In this document: piece after piece, positions 47,001 to 61,200 of the stretch
Numbering within the stretch: position 1 is the stretch's first letter
How the letters are laid out: each line of letters begins with the position of its first letter
From: Norana najaformis
Lineage: Eukaryota; Annelida; Clitellata; Crassiclitellata; Hormogastridae
DNA length: 64,000 nt
Assembly (NCBI GenBank): GCA_964023275.1
Contig: OZ029917.1
Location: forward strand, 24,796,505-24,860,504
Reading direction: 5' to 3'
Notes under the pieces: model-generated
Seen by the model: the letters and a program-made list of their open reading frames with translations, nothing else
Databases searched by the model: none
What the model was told of the DNA's origin: nothing
Program-made: the position numbers and the translations under genes

Positions 47001-48639
47001 ATCCAGACTCTCGACCAGGACTATGTCGTCGGACAAAGAATGGAACGATGCCACCTCCTTCCAATCAACCTCTTCAAGCACCGAAGCCCAGTCTTGCAGG
47101 AACTGGTACTTCTCCTGATTTAACGGATTTGAGTACAGATGCAGTCGTTCTATGTTAAGGTACCCCTTCAAGAAAAGCAGGATTCAGGAGCAGGCTCGTT
47201 TACCCTCACCACTACGGGCTGCATACTGATGTTGCTGAGGCGCAGCCGTTGGTGGTGGAGCTTGTCTTTAGTCTCGAGGTCGAAATTCATTATCTTCATC
47301 AGACGTGTGGCATGTGCCTCTAATGTCTAAACAACGACAACGTGTTGCCTGCGATGCAAGAAGCGCACAGAGGCTTTACATAAAAAGTTGACAGTGCTTC
47401 GCGTGGGTGGCCTTCGAAGAAAGGCACTTGCGTCGTCTGCTGGGCTAAGAAGCGCCAAATTTTGGCAGTCGTTCCGGCGGCGGTAGGTCCCACGGGACCT
47501 GTTACTGACGATTCGCTGCTAAACAGCGCGCTGAACGCTTTACCGCTTCCTGAAATGCACAATGCACAATGCTTTGGTGCCATAAGATGTCGTTAAACTG
47601 TGGGAACCAACATGAATATTCCGAATGATGAGTCTGTGTGCAGTTACTAGATACTAGTTTCACGAGTTTAATAAGGATCTGTCCATATTTTGCATGGTTG
47701 TGTTGTGCACATATTACCCAATAGACTTGCAATAATATATGCTTCGGTCATAAGATTCTTCAACCTACGATGCAAATATTATTTAGAGCAATGGTCCCTA
47801 AAGTGTGGTCTGCGGTCCACATGCGGTCAGCGAACATGAGCCAGATGGTCCTCGGGGGCGAGTTACCCAATAGACTTGCAATAATATATCCTTCCCTATA
47901 TTCAACATAACGCTGTTTTGTCGCAGTTCGGTAAATAGCATTCTAGCCTGTTTTTAAAACTACTATATCTAATCTATAGTTTTGATGACGTCAATGCTTA
48001 TGTTATAGTAAAACACTTTTACCATGAGGATCAAATCTGTTGGTTTCTGATCAAATTCTTTGGGCCGTAACAAATAGGTGTTCCCCCCGTAAGTCTGACT
48101 CCGGTAAAGTGGACCCCCGGGGAGACAAACTTTAAGAGCTACGGACTTAGAGAACATACTTTATGAAAAGCGCCAAATAGTTTCCCTTCTTCTTTATTAT
48201 TAACACGCTGTTGGCTGATGATTTCGATTTCCTACATCTCAACACGAAAGCTGTTAGCGGCTAAACTTTCTTGTTCTCTGTATATGAAAATAGACTTCTC
48301 CTTCTCAGGTTAAATTTTTGATCCAATATATATTTATTTACAGATTTAACAGCCGAGCCAGCGATTTCATGTACATATATTCAGTCAATGCATATCTGAT
48401 CAAATAGATATGGTAGGCCTAATGCAGTTCATTATATTTCATGAAGAAGGAATGGCAGAGGTGGCTTATGAACGATCAATCAGTGTTGCAGCTCTTACAT
48501 TGTACAAATATGTGTGTGCATATATAAAAGCTTTATTATAGGCATACATGTATTCGAAAATATGTGTATATTACGTGGTCGATCGCTCTGACTTCGGAGC
48601 CTTGAGAGTAATGAGAGAGAGCGAGTGCGTGAGAGAGAG

Positions 48640-48713
<74 letters not shown>

Positions 48714-51700
48714 GCATCGTCATGGAGAGCAGAGCGCAGTTGGTGTAATCTGATAGGCATCCCAAAATATGCTGCTGCTCTTTCTGAATGTATTTATGTA
48801 TCAAGATACTTTCTGCAGCTGCGGTTAAAAGCACTTGGAACTGAAGGAGGGTTCTGAGGCAGCGTAGCATGACTGGGGAAGAAGGTGTCGTTCGATTACC
48901 ACGGATGATCAGGCAACTGTATCCAGGAGTCTTTCGGTCCGTTTGACACGAAACTTCGTTCTGGCTTGACAGCCATCCGTCTTGGCTAAGAGGCTAATGA
49001 CGTGCATTCGTGATCCATTTAATTGAAACATCTCAATACAGCCAGAGAAACTGACGGCCGACGGACAGATAGACAGACATACAGACAGAGAAACAACTAA
49101 GCAGACAGCAGGTTGATTGACAGACAGACAAACACAGACTAATCGAATGCATGACTGAGGGATGAAGTACTTAAATGACTGAGTGACTGAGCGAGCTAGT
49201 GATCGAGTGACAGAGTGACAGTGTGACTGAGTGACGGAGTTACTGGGTGACCATCTTTTCACCAACTGGATTGAACCGGTTTAGCCTGAAAAGGAGAAAA
49301 AACAGCTGTACCAGGTTGAGTATGCATGTGTGTATGTATGCATCAAGATACTTAATATAGCGCCTATGTCGGTTGCAACTGCTGTGCATCCCATTCCTAA
49401 TTAGCGGTCGGAGATTGAAAGAGTTCTGCAGACGCGACGTCATGCACTTACTGTTGGAAAAGAAACGCATTGGTCCCTAGGAAGATTCCATACTTTAGCC
49501 ACTTCTTACGGGCGGGATAGGCGGTAAGTATTCGGTATTAAGTATTAATAAGTATTCAGCGCCATGTAAAACCACTTTGCTAACTTAGACAGCCTCATAA
49601 CCACCAACCTGACTCGCACCAGAGAACAATCTTCCATTTATTTTGTGCTTTGAACTATTATAGCTAGTAGGAAAAGGCTGGTCGAATATATTGGGTTGCT
49701 GAAGTCATGCTTTTGCTTCAGCTGCAAAATCATTAAAATCCAAGACACGCCTGTGTTTGATGACTAATGTTGCTTCAGTCATGCAATTAGGCCTAATGAG
49801 ACAATCTATTAAGTCCATAAAACCCGCGTTTGCAGCTATACCATACTTCAAATTTATAAAAAAAATGATAGCTAACATCAGGTTTGCCAAAACTAAGGCA
49901 GCATTAATTAATAATCAGAGCATCGAATTACTTTAAAAACCATAGTGGTATATTCATAATGGCATATATATGGCCACGTTCTGTTCTATCTGGAGGCTTT
50001 ACGGAATGAGAATTCACGGAATTCTCATTACGATATCAGATCCTGTGCTTTGGCTATTTTTCTGGGATTTGCTTTGTTACTTTCTTATCTGGTTTTCTGT
50101 TTTTGCGTTTGCTGCTGCTTTTTGTTTATGTTATTTGTACTTTTGCTGCTAATTTTTATCTGTCGTTTCTGCTTTGTTTTGATTTTGTCGCTTTTGTTGT
50201 CGCATAAGCCGGAGTTGCTTTTCGTTTATGTTGTTACTCGTTATTACTGGCTCTTCATGTTATTGCTTTACTGCTTGTCATATTGCTTGCTTTACTGTTA
50301 TTGTAGTAGTCGTAGTAGTAGCAGTTGTTGTTGTTCTCGTCGTGTACGATCATATATATATATATAGACAGTTGGCTAGTAAGCAGTTCTAAAGCTGACC
50401 GCATAATAAATTCTTAAGTATTATTTAGTTTGAAGTTACCAAACCAGGCCAAATACGTGCACTGCACACGTTATCTGACTGGAGTCAAGAAGCAGACAAC
50501 AAAGCATATATGATTAAATAAGTAGGCCTATATTGTATCCAAGGCTGAAGAAGAGACTTTTGAAACTTGCAGTAAACCAGTTGTTCGACAGAAGACCAAA
50601 ACGGAGCTATAAACCAAGTCAGTCTAAAGACCAAAACGTGCACGGGTTCGTTATCGAGCAATTCAGTCTTTCCTTATTCACTCGCTTCTACTGTCCGTCG
50701 TTGTGAATCCATTTTCTGTGCTGCATCGCAGGAAACGGTCGCCGTTACCTCGCTATCCATCAGGATTAGCTTCCAACGAATTTCTAGCGCAAAAGAAAGG
50801 CAATTATAAAGCTATTTGTGGGCGCAAGCACCAGATGCGCACTGCAATGCGGTTTTATGCGCACGCCATCATATGCTAATATTATTTATATGCTAAGCAT
50901 CGTATAATTCTGTGAACATTACTATCGCTACAGGCAAAATGCTTGGCACAGAGGGTGTATACATGTAGAATGGGTGTGGCTTGGGCCGCTGCCGGTAATC
51001 GCTCTCAAACTTTTTAAAGTTTACTTTCTTGGACTCGCTTAAAGCCAATTTTTATATATTTAATTCAACTAAAATTAAATTGTGGAACTCTCTACCTATA
51101 AAAAGTTTGGGAGCGATCAGATTATCGGCGGCGCTTCAAGCCACACTCATTCTGTACACCCTCTATGCTTTTCTTGAAGAGACACAAAGTAATATGTCAT
51201 CCGCATACATAATGCACCCTACAGAGGTAACACCAAGGTGGCAACCAATATATGAGCTTTCCAGAGCATTAATAACCACATCCAATTCATGTTTAAGAGA
51301 AACTGCAGGCAGAATACCATTCTGCCTGAAGCACTTTTTATGGAGGTTAGATTTGAATATTGTTCCATATTACAAGATCTTACCATACCAGTCAACAATA
51401 AGTTTAACCATTCTAGCGGTAAGCCTTTGCTAATAAGCAGTTCCAACAGTTTGATATGGTTGACTTTATCAAAAGCTTTCTTTGCATCCACAGCTGCCAT
51501 GTAAACAGTACTACCACGAGTCACAAAGAAGTCGTCAGTAACTAGATTTAATGCAAAGATATCATGTGCACAGCTGAAACAATTCTTAAAACCAAACTGT
51601 AAATTACAATAAGTTAGGTGATCTCCAAATTTATTTAGGACACAATATTAAAATAATTTAGATAGTACCGGACTGATAGTAGCTCTATAATTATCAGCTG

Positions 51701-54700
51701 ATGATATATCGCCACATTTGTCTTATACAGTTGGTGCAGTTACCCAACCCCAAAGTCGTCAGGTACAAAAACATATATATATATATATATCATATTAAAC
51801 AATAATTTTAATTAGACCATAAAAGCAGGATGACAATGTATTATGTATTCTTTTGTTAATCCATCCAGTCCACAAGCTTTACAAGTTTTCATGGATCTAA
51901 GGCTCATTTCGGTATAACCAATATAATAAATATGTTAAGTTGACCTTTACTGGCATCATATTCAGAAAAGAACTTCTGAAATGAATAATGTAATGAATTG
52001 TGTAAGTAGCGAACTAGATTGACAGTTTCCTAAATGGTTCACCTGTCAAAAGAATGAGGTAATAATTTTGATTAAGTCTTAACTAGGAAGACTCGCGGAT
52101 TCTTGATTGGAAGTATGACGACCCTAAGGCTGAGCCACAATTCTATATATCCATCTCGTGGAGGACACTGACGGCGACTGATATGCAGCAGCTTAACTAT
52201 GGGCCTGTATCACCCGAAACTGCGGGAGGGGCGTGCCCAAATCCGAAAGGAGCCCGCTGAGAGGCTGATAAAGTACAGAGCTCAGAGGGCCCATTCAAAT
52301 AATCTGTGTTAGGCTCGAAATTTGAAGTTACGCCATATGTGGGTCGTCCAACACTCGCAACCGACAGCCTTTCACCTTTGACGTTCGATATTGGAATCTC
52401 GGTACTGTCTATATTATCAATTGGCTAGCTGTGATCTTAGATTGCCTTTCGTGCTTTACCTTGCTTTAACTTATATTATCTTAGTTTACCTTAACTTACC
52501 TATCCTTGCTTTTCCGTACTTTTCCATACAACATAACGTTGAATAACCTAATTCAACTTATCTCACTTTGCCTTCGTTTTGTGGTGCCTCACCTTTTCAT
52601 AAAGTGACTTATCTACCCTGCCTTACCTTATTATGCCTGGTCTGGCTAATCCTGCTTCGTGTACCAAAATATAGCTTTAAGAAACTTTTGATGCCTTCGG
52701 ATGGAAGGCGAATGACAGCTGGATGAATGTGCTTAGGTGTTGACGAAGGACAGCGTGACGGTGTCCGTTGATGCGGTCGTCTATTATCGGGTCAGCAACG
52801 CAACGGTGTCTGTGGCAAACGTCGAGAATGCACATCACTCAACCCGGCTGCTGGCACAGACGACGCTTCGCAACGTCCTTGGAACGAGGAACCTGTCGGA
52901 GATTCTGTCGGAACGCGAATCCATCTCGTCCTCGATGCAGGTTTGGCCTCATGTCGATAGCAGCTGATGCAGGTCATGCCATTAAGTCATACTCATTATG
53001 TCGTGTAGCCTCAAAGTCTCAAATCATGCCATATAGTCTCAAGTCACGTCCCATAGTCTCACTTCTTGTCATATTGTCTCAAGCACGTCATATAACCTCA
53101 AGTACATATGAAGACAATCATCAAAGCATCTTTTAAATACCTCACAAAAGTGCTGCCTACACTATCCTAAATTATGTTAAAGTCACTAGGAACAATAAGT
53201 CAATAAGCGAGCAGTGCTAAGGTAACCAGAAGTCAAGGCGGGCTCTCGCAGATATGCAGAACACAGCCAACCGATTCCCATAGAGAGTTGATAGTAGACA
53301 CCACAGTCAGAGTTCTTGGACCACAAGGCGTCGAAGAAGAGGAGCGACGACAAGTGACGAGGCTCGCAACGCACGAACCTCAAAGCCAAGCAGATGTACC
53401 TCGCAGATGGTAGAAAAGCAGGGTCCAGCCATTCCTCAGCCAGTTGGTCTGTGAATGATGACATTCTTCAGCAGTCGGCCAATTAGTCGTAGAGTAGAAC
53501 TGCAGACAAGTGAGCACAAATCGTAGAGTAGAATGGCAGAACAGTAAAACGGTTAGCATCAATTCGAGGAACTCTCTTGGCCATTCCAGCTGGAACTCGG
53601 CACTGTCCAGCTATTAACCTGAAACCCCCAGGGTGGACGAGTCGAAACGCGGAACACGAGACTTCGATAACAACCGTTCGAACACGGTCCATAACACTCA
53701 AAAACGACAGCGAAAGGGAGATATAACTCCAAGAACGCATACTAGGTCACGTTAGAAGTCCGAGTAAACGAACATTATCGAGCAAAATCCGCATGTGACC
53801 AACTACTTTATCAAAAACGTCACGCAAAACAACCATACGGCCATCTTGGCCACATGCAGATACGTGTACAGGGTTTGCAGAGATACTAAAACGGCGCTAT
53901 ATTAAATGTCTTAATGTATAGAAACATAAATAGACAGAAAAACAGACAAAGAGACAGTAAAATATATGCATATATATATATATATATACGCATACATACG
54001 TCCATAAAAGAAAGTACAGTGCACGAGAAAGCATAGATGTGTTCCCAGAGTCGTCCTAAATATCATAACGGGCGCTGTATCGTTTAGATGGATAGAATAC
54101 ATGTTTCATACCATGCTATGTCGTTTCATATTATATCTTGTCACGTGATCGAGTCTCAAAACGTATTGTTGTTTCTTTTGATCTAGTTATTTCATCTTAG
54201 CACTTATATCAAAAGACACATGTTGCGAAATGTAATAATGAACAGTTACAATCTTATATTGAGCGCCAAGTAAGTAAAGTAAGTAAGACATTTGTTTACG
54301 CGCTAAGTGTCCATCGGCTGAGCGAGGAAGCGCCCAACCTAATTCATAGAAGCCCAGATTTTACAGAAATTCACAGAAGGTTTAAGCGAACAACATTGTC
54401 ACAATTTATTGTTGCCTCACACACCTGAAACGAAATAGCCACAGGCAAAATGCATTACAACGGCTTATAATTAAAGTAATCAGATCACGCAGCCACCGAC
54501 TATATTGTCAATTAGCACCCAGTGACAGTCACGGCTCTATAAATCATCAGTCACTCAGCAACACACAACAGTCTCTATCTTGAAGGCGTTTACTGATTCA
54601 AGAACATCAGAAAAAATTCAAGCAGAAGACTGTAAGCGCCGTCTATTTACTCTTCTACGGTCTCACAGTACCTAGTAGCAGTGACCTAGTAGCAGTCAGG

Positions 54701-57700
54701 CGAACTATTGTATATTTCTCAGTTGCTGACTATAACTAGAGATAACTCAACAGCACTTATCCCTAGTTTCTGCTCTGTTCTGTGACTTGTACAGTAGTAT
54801 CTAAGCAATAGTCGCCTAAAAGACTTCAAACTTCAACTTCTTTAATTTGTATAAAATCTTTAATCATGGCATAACAACCAGTTTTCACAACAAACACAAT
54901 TTCAAACTTCTCAATCGCATAAAAGTCACAACTTAATATCTCTGCACAGTCACCAACTTTTCAAAAATTTAAATCTCAATGTAGGCCTACACTTCTCTAT
55001 ATTGGATTGTACTAAAAGCCTACACACTAACTTCGCCCCTTATAGCACAACACAACACACTGGGTGCTCAAATAAACAGCACCCATTTTAAAAAGATATC
55101 TGACGAAGACGATAATAACATAAGTTATAAGCGATTTCTGGTATCCAAAAGAATTAACCAGTCCGCTAGGGGGGGCATGATTGTCCTCTTTCCATTAGAG
55201 CAATCAGGTGGTCAAACGATTAATATGTCTATTAAATTGTATGTGAATGAACATAACTCAAGAAAATGAATAGAAAAAACTTAACTAAACTTAAATAAGA
55301 AGCTTTAAAGTTCACAGAACAGTTGAGTCTTTAAAATTACACAGTAAAGTGATCACACACATTTAATAGATAATGCTTCAATTCTATTCTAAAATGTGGT
55401 AAAGACAATGTATTTGTTAAGATAATGGGAAGAGAGTTCCAAAATTGTGGGTCCGAAAATTCAAGAGAAAACAATTTTACATAAGTAGGTCTACGAGCTC
55501 CCTCAGATCGATATTTAAACGATGTTCTCGTGCTATAACTACGAACAGCCACAGCTTGGAGAAAGCAATCCTCAATAATTAGTGAAGGCAGAAGTTCACT
55601 GTGGTAGCAATACATAAATAAGACAATTTAAAACCTACTAATATCAAGTAATTTTAATAAGCAAAACTGTTTATAGGCTGATTTAGTACTAGTCGACGAT
55701 TCTAGCATACAGGTTTTGCGAATAGCTCGTTTCTGTAGGATTTCTAAGCGCTTCAGTCTAGATGGATAATCTGAACACCAGCAAATGTTGCAGTAGGATA
55801 AATATGAAAAAACAGACTTTTATAGGTGTTGAAGTACTTGTTTAGGCAAGTAATGTCGAATTCGAGACAGTATTCTAACACGCTGAGCTAATTTTTGTAC
55901 ATATGATCTATAATAAACACTTTTATAGCTGGTTATTTACAGCTGACCTGAACTGGTTTTATAGCTGGCACTAGTTAATGCTCAAAGCACTGATCAACCG
56001 CCGAATCTGAGTACAAATCAATACATATGGCAGAATCCAGTGTCATTCAGATCGAAACATAGAATTTCAATCCATGGAGACAGAAAAATAGCCGACGGGT
56101 TAGATACGATCTAAAGAAGATACGTTTCATCTGAGAACTTACAAGTCGATGAGAACTTATAAGAACTTATGGATAGAAAGAGATCGAGCGATATTTTCGG
56201 CATTGTCTAAAGCCATCCAGCAACGGACAAGACACTCGCACCAGAAACTGTCCTCGGGAAAGTTAGGAGGAGTTCAAAGGTAACCCACAGAAGTCAGCAT
56301 GAAATGTTTCTTTAAGAAATAATGAAGGACTCTCTGTTTAGATAAACTAATCATTGCGAATCTCATTGACCAAGGATAATTATAGAGCGCCATTCATTCA
56401 GAAATTCTTCGATGTTTTAAAGCTGTGGAAGTCTTCACAGCACCAGACTCCGAGCACTTCGATGTTTCTGCGCTTAGCCGTTTTACATAAGATGCCTGTG
56501 AAAGGAACAGTCGCTAAATTTAGAATGTCAGGCAAATTAGAAGAGCGTGGGTGAACAGCTCCTTAATTCAGAAGAACCTACCCTGCAAAATTATCCAAGT
56601 CCACAATGCAGAATTATCGAAGTCTCTGCTATATCTTCGAAGATATATTGCTCAGTAAACTTTAAGATCATGCTTCAATACCAGCAAAATTTCAACAATG
56701 AGCAAGGATTGGAAACGTTTTCTGACTGCCTTTTAAAATAAATTGTTTCTAGACGCAGGCTACCGTAGAAATAGAACATCAGCATAGTCGTCGTCGTCAT
56801 CGTCATCATCATCATCATCGTCATCATCATAATCATAAACATCATCATCATCATCGTCATCGTCGTCATCATCATCATCACCATCGTCGTCATCATCATT
56901 GGCTTGCTTCTCTCCGGTAGGTGACCGTTTCGACAACTCTGTCAATCGTCGCGGTCTTCAGCTAGTTTCCAGGCTGAGTAGCCCAAAGTTAAGTTGGCGA
57001 AGATCCGACTCCATCGTACCTTGGTCATCTGACTGGTCTCTTCTAGGTCCTCTGAGGGGGGGCTAAAATCAAGACTCGGAGCACCTTATTGTGAACCTGT
57101 CTGCCATCACACCTTGCGAACTGCCCAACAGCCGGAGTCTTCTTGTTTCGATCATCTCCGAAACCGGGGTCTGTCTCGTGCGCCTGTATATTTCTGCCTT
57201 AGTGATGTGGGCGGTATATGGAATTCGCACGAACTCCTCAAGCACCATTGTTGGAAGGCATCCAGCTTCTTCTCCAGAGCCACCATGAGCGTCAAGGTTT
57301 CAGTTCCATCAAGAAGCACGGGTACTATGTAAAACGCAAGCAGGGGGATCTTTGTGTCCAGCCGAATACCCCGACTGAGGCTGTTCATACTGTCACATTC
57401 CTCTTTTACAGATCCTATCCTGACACCCCTTCTTCCTCTTATCTCTCTCTCCTCTCCAACCCCAAACACCATCCCCATAGCTGCCACGTTGTCTCTCCGT
57501 CTGACTTGTGGATCTTGACCTGGAACCGAACCCTTTTGCCTATCGATTTTGTTTTGACTGAGCGGCTGTCAATAAGCTGGTCCCCGCGACTTGGCTTTCG
57601 TTGGGCGCTGTAGAAATTTCGGAATTACGATTACGATTACATGCAACTGCTTTTCGACTTCAGACCTGAGGTCCGTTGAAATATGCCGCTCCCAGAAACG

Positions 57701-58209
57701 CCTTCTTTATTTCCCGGCTAATTATCCTTTCTAATTATCCTTTCTAATTATCCTTTCAATTTCCTGACGATATCCGAAGACTTGCTTACCAGAATAATTA
57801 CCGTGAGTTAAGAGCTTTAAATGAGAAGCGTGTGCGCATTCGTAGGTCTGTGTATTACTCGGCAGCGGAATAGCGAGGTAAATACATGGGCTTCTTAATC
57901 GTTCTGCTGTTGAATAACAAGCCATTTAACAATGTTACACAGATGCATAGGACCCATATGATAGTAATGATAATTATAAAAATGATAATAATATAACTAC
58001 TACTACTATTACTACTACTAATAAAATAATAATAATAATATTATTTTTAATAATATTAATAATAAGACGTGGCCGTTCCAAATACTCATTAATTTATTAT
58101 TATTCCAGAAGCTCATTAATGACTTCGGACTAATTTTTTCACCACCTGAGGGATTAAATCTACCTCGGGTAAAAAATAATAATTATAAATTAATAATAAT
58201 AATAATACG

Positions 58210-58251
<42 letters not shown>

Positions 58252-61200
58252 TGTGATTGTATGGTCTGCGCCTTTCTATCTACAGTATATCCAGCGCTAT
58301 AATGCCATCGCTTTCCGTGGCACGTTTTTCTACGTAACTGAGGACAAGGCCCGATTTTCCAGATACCCTTTAATCGCTCCTATCGCAATTTTTTGTTCCT
58401 GAGGGATGAAACTTTCCTCGGGCAAACGTAATAATAATAATGAATAAGTAATAATAGTAACCGCCTCGGCTACCCGTTGCTCAGGCATCGGGAGATATTA
58501 TTGGGGGAAATACATCACCCCTCGGTGCTCTTTACGGTCTTCCAGCGCTTCATGGAGTCGCTTTCTGCAGCATCTTTACCCCCAAACTTTCAGCGAAGAC
58601 CAGCATTCTAGAACAACGCTGTTCCTAATTGTTTTAATCCTAAGGGATAATAATTATATTCATCGGGTAAAAATAATGAGAAGAATGAAATTTTAAATAA
58701 GCGTGTAAACAAGATTTTATTTGCTACACATTTTCTTTGAGAGCGGTGTTATGACTTGAGATAATAAAACAGTGTAGTAGAAAATTATGCACGGAAGAGC
58801 AGATTGTACATAAAATATGGACGATATCGAAGGTTCTTAACAGATGCGCACGCACGTCTTATGCTTGTAGTAAAGAAAGATAAACTGGGCAATAACAGAA
58901 AGATAAAAACAGCTGCGTTATTAGAGTCCATTCTCTTCCTATTGGACGATGCTGAAGCTCTAGGAAGCCGGCAGCGCAGTCCTTATGTATCCCATAATCC
59001 TATTAACGAGTGGCGCAGTGTAAATAATGGAGAAGATGGCAGCCTTAATAATTTCGGGTCATTTCGCTGATGAACGCTAATTGCCTGCAGGGTAGAGGAG
59101 ATGGAGAAGCTCCTGCTGGCCAAGAAAGTGTGTTGTCTGAGAAGATGAAGAAAAGGAGGACAGAGAAGGTCAAAGAGAACAAGCTTAGGTCCGGTTGTAC
59201 ACATGTAACGGAACATTTGTATAGCGCCTATCATATGCCTCTCAAAGACGCGTACGTATTACCACTGGTTGGCATGGCAACTAACATCGCTGTCCAGTGT
59301 TGCAGAAGAAGAAAACAGAGACAAGAAATATTCAGTAAGAACAGAGACCAGTAAGAACAGAGATCAGTAAGAACAGAGACCAGTAAGAACAGAGACCAGC
59401 AAGAACAGATACCAGTAAGAGCAGAGACAAGGAGAACCAGTAAAGTGGAAAATAACTGCGAACATTCAGATGCAGATGTAGAATGACATCTGAGAAATTT
59501 GTTCTAATATTTTGAAAGGGAGCCGTAAAAAAAGAGATCGTGTTAGAGCTGAATCCAGAAATTTTCTCATAATGTTCGATCGATCGATCAGACTTAAGGC
59601 CTCTTTTCCGAAGATGGCCACCTGCTCCTGTTACTAAGCGATTCCCAATTAGTGCTACATACTCAGCGACCATTAATAATATCCATCATCTGCATCGTTT
59701 CTGTGCCATAATTACAAAAGCCCGTCTTAATGTAGATGGTTCATTTTTCAGCTGTAAACTGCGCTATAGACAGAAACACATGTTCTTAACTGGCCATGAA
59801 ATGAGACAACGAGTAAGAGGTTCAGCCCGATAAGCTGAGCCTGGAAATATCCCAAAATTCATGTTCATGGCCACATCATGTCTGGATAACGCCACTGATC
59901 TTATTTGCATTTGTTCAAGAATTTTATGTACGCGTTCTATTGATTGCACTGAATACAATATTCAGAGTTTATTTGTACCTGTATCGTGATCATACAAATG
60001 TACGCTTCCAATGTATGATAATATATGGTATTATGTTTATTGTTTATTCCGTCGATGTTTGGTTGTCATATGAACGAGATTTAACAGTTGACTCTCGTTC
60101 TTCCTTTACAGTCGGTCGGTTGTCCGACTTCCAAATAACGCTATGCAGATTTTCTCTGCATATCTGGTCTCATATATCGGCCGTAAATCGACGCACCGTC
60201 GTCTGCCTCGCATCCGTCGATGATCACGTGTCTTCCGTCCGGACCGTAGATCACCTTTCCGAATCGAGAATCCTGCCGCCGAACGATTATTGCGCAAATG
60301 CGAAGAGTCTCGAAATAGCACCGGCGCCGACCGGTTAAACGAATGACAGCGGCGTTTCGTCAAAGGCACACATTCGACTGCTTTTGGGATTACAATGGAA
60401 GCAGAGAATATTTCAATCGTCCGTTAAGAACAACGGCCGCATTCATCACACAGTCGCTCACTGACGCTCGTGATAGTTGGTTTGAAATATATGCGAAGAA
60501 ATCTTTGCGCTTCGAGGCCATATTCGGGCGACAGAAGAAGCTATAAACGGTCAGCGAACATGGCAAATACATAATCAACAGACTACGAAAGAGATAAATG
60601 TAAATGTAAAAGTATAGGTTTTATATAGCGACCGTATGGCCTCGAACCTGCTTATTTTGCAATGAATTCATCTGGTGAGATCCTTCACCACCGCTGCCCG
60701 TTTGAATGGACGCAACGCCATTTAAGGTCACCGTGCACGGACCGTACTAGCCCGAGATTTAAATCTCTGAAATAGGCCACGACCGGGACGCGAGCCTCAC
60801 GATAATTACAGTTTCGTTGATTGTAAAATAAAGACAAAATAAAGTTCATTTTAAATTTTAAAGACAACCATGCCGATTTCTGGAAGTGAAATCACTGAAG
60901 TAAACAAGTAAGATGGGGCGTATAAGCGTTGACAAACAAAGAGAAAGAATGAAAATGTAATCTGAAAGAATTAAACAAGGGCAAAAGAAGGCCGCTCATA
61001 AGCAGACACAGATTTAAACGATGCAGCGGGAGGTAAGGTTGAAGCTCTCGCAGAGGTCTAGTTCAAAGAAGAGGAAGAAGAAGGTGCAATGGAAGGCACG
61101 GCGAAAAACACAATAGAGAAACCGACGGGGCCTGTGTCTATGGAAATCTTAAGACAGTAGATGATGATGAAAAAAGAAAGAGGAGAAACGCAGACAAGAC

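Noticed and set aside
58804-59070. 88-codon plus frame inside stomatin intron 4
   Set aside because: No family resemblance and no supporting splice phase with the stomatin frame.
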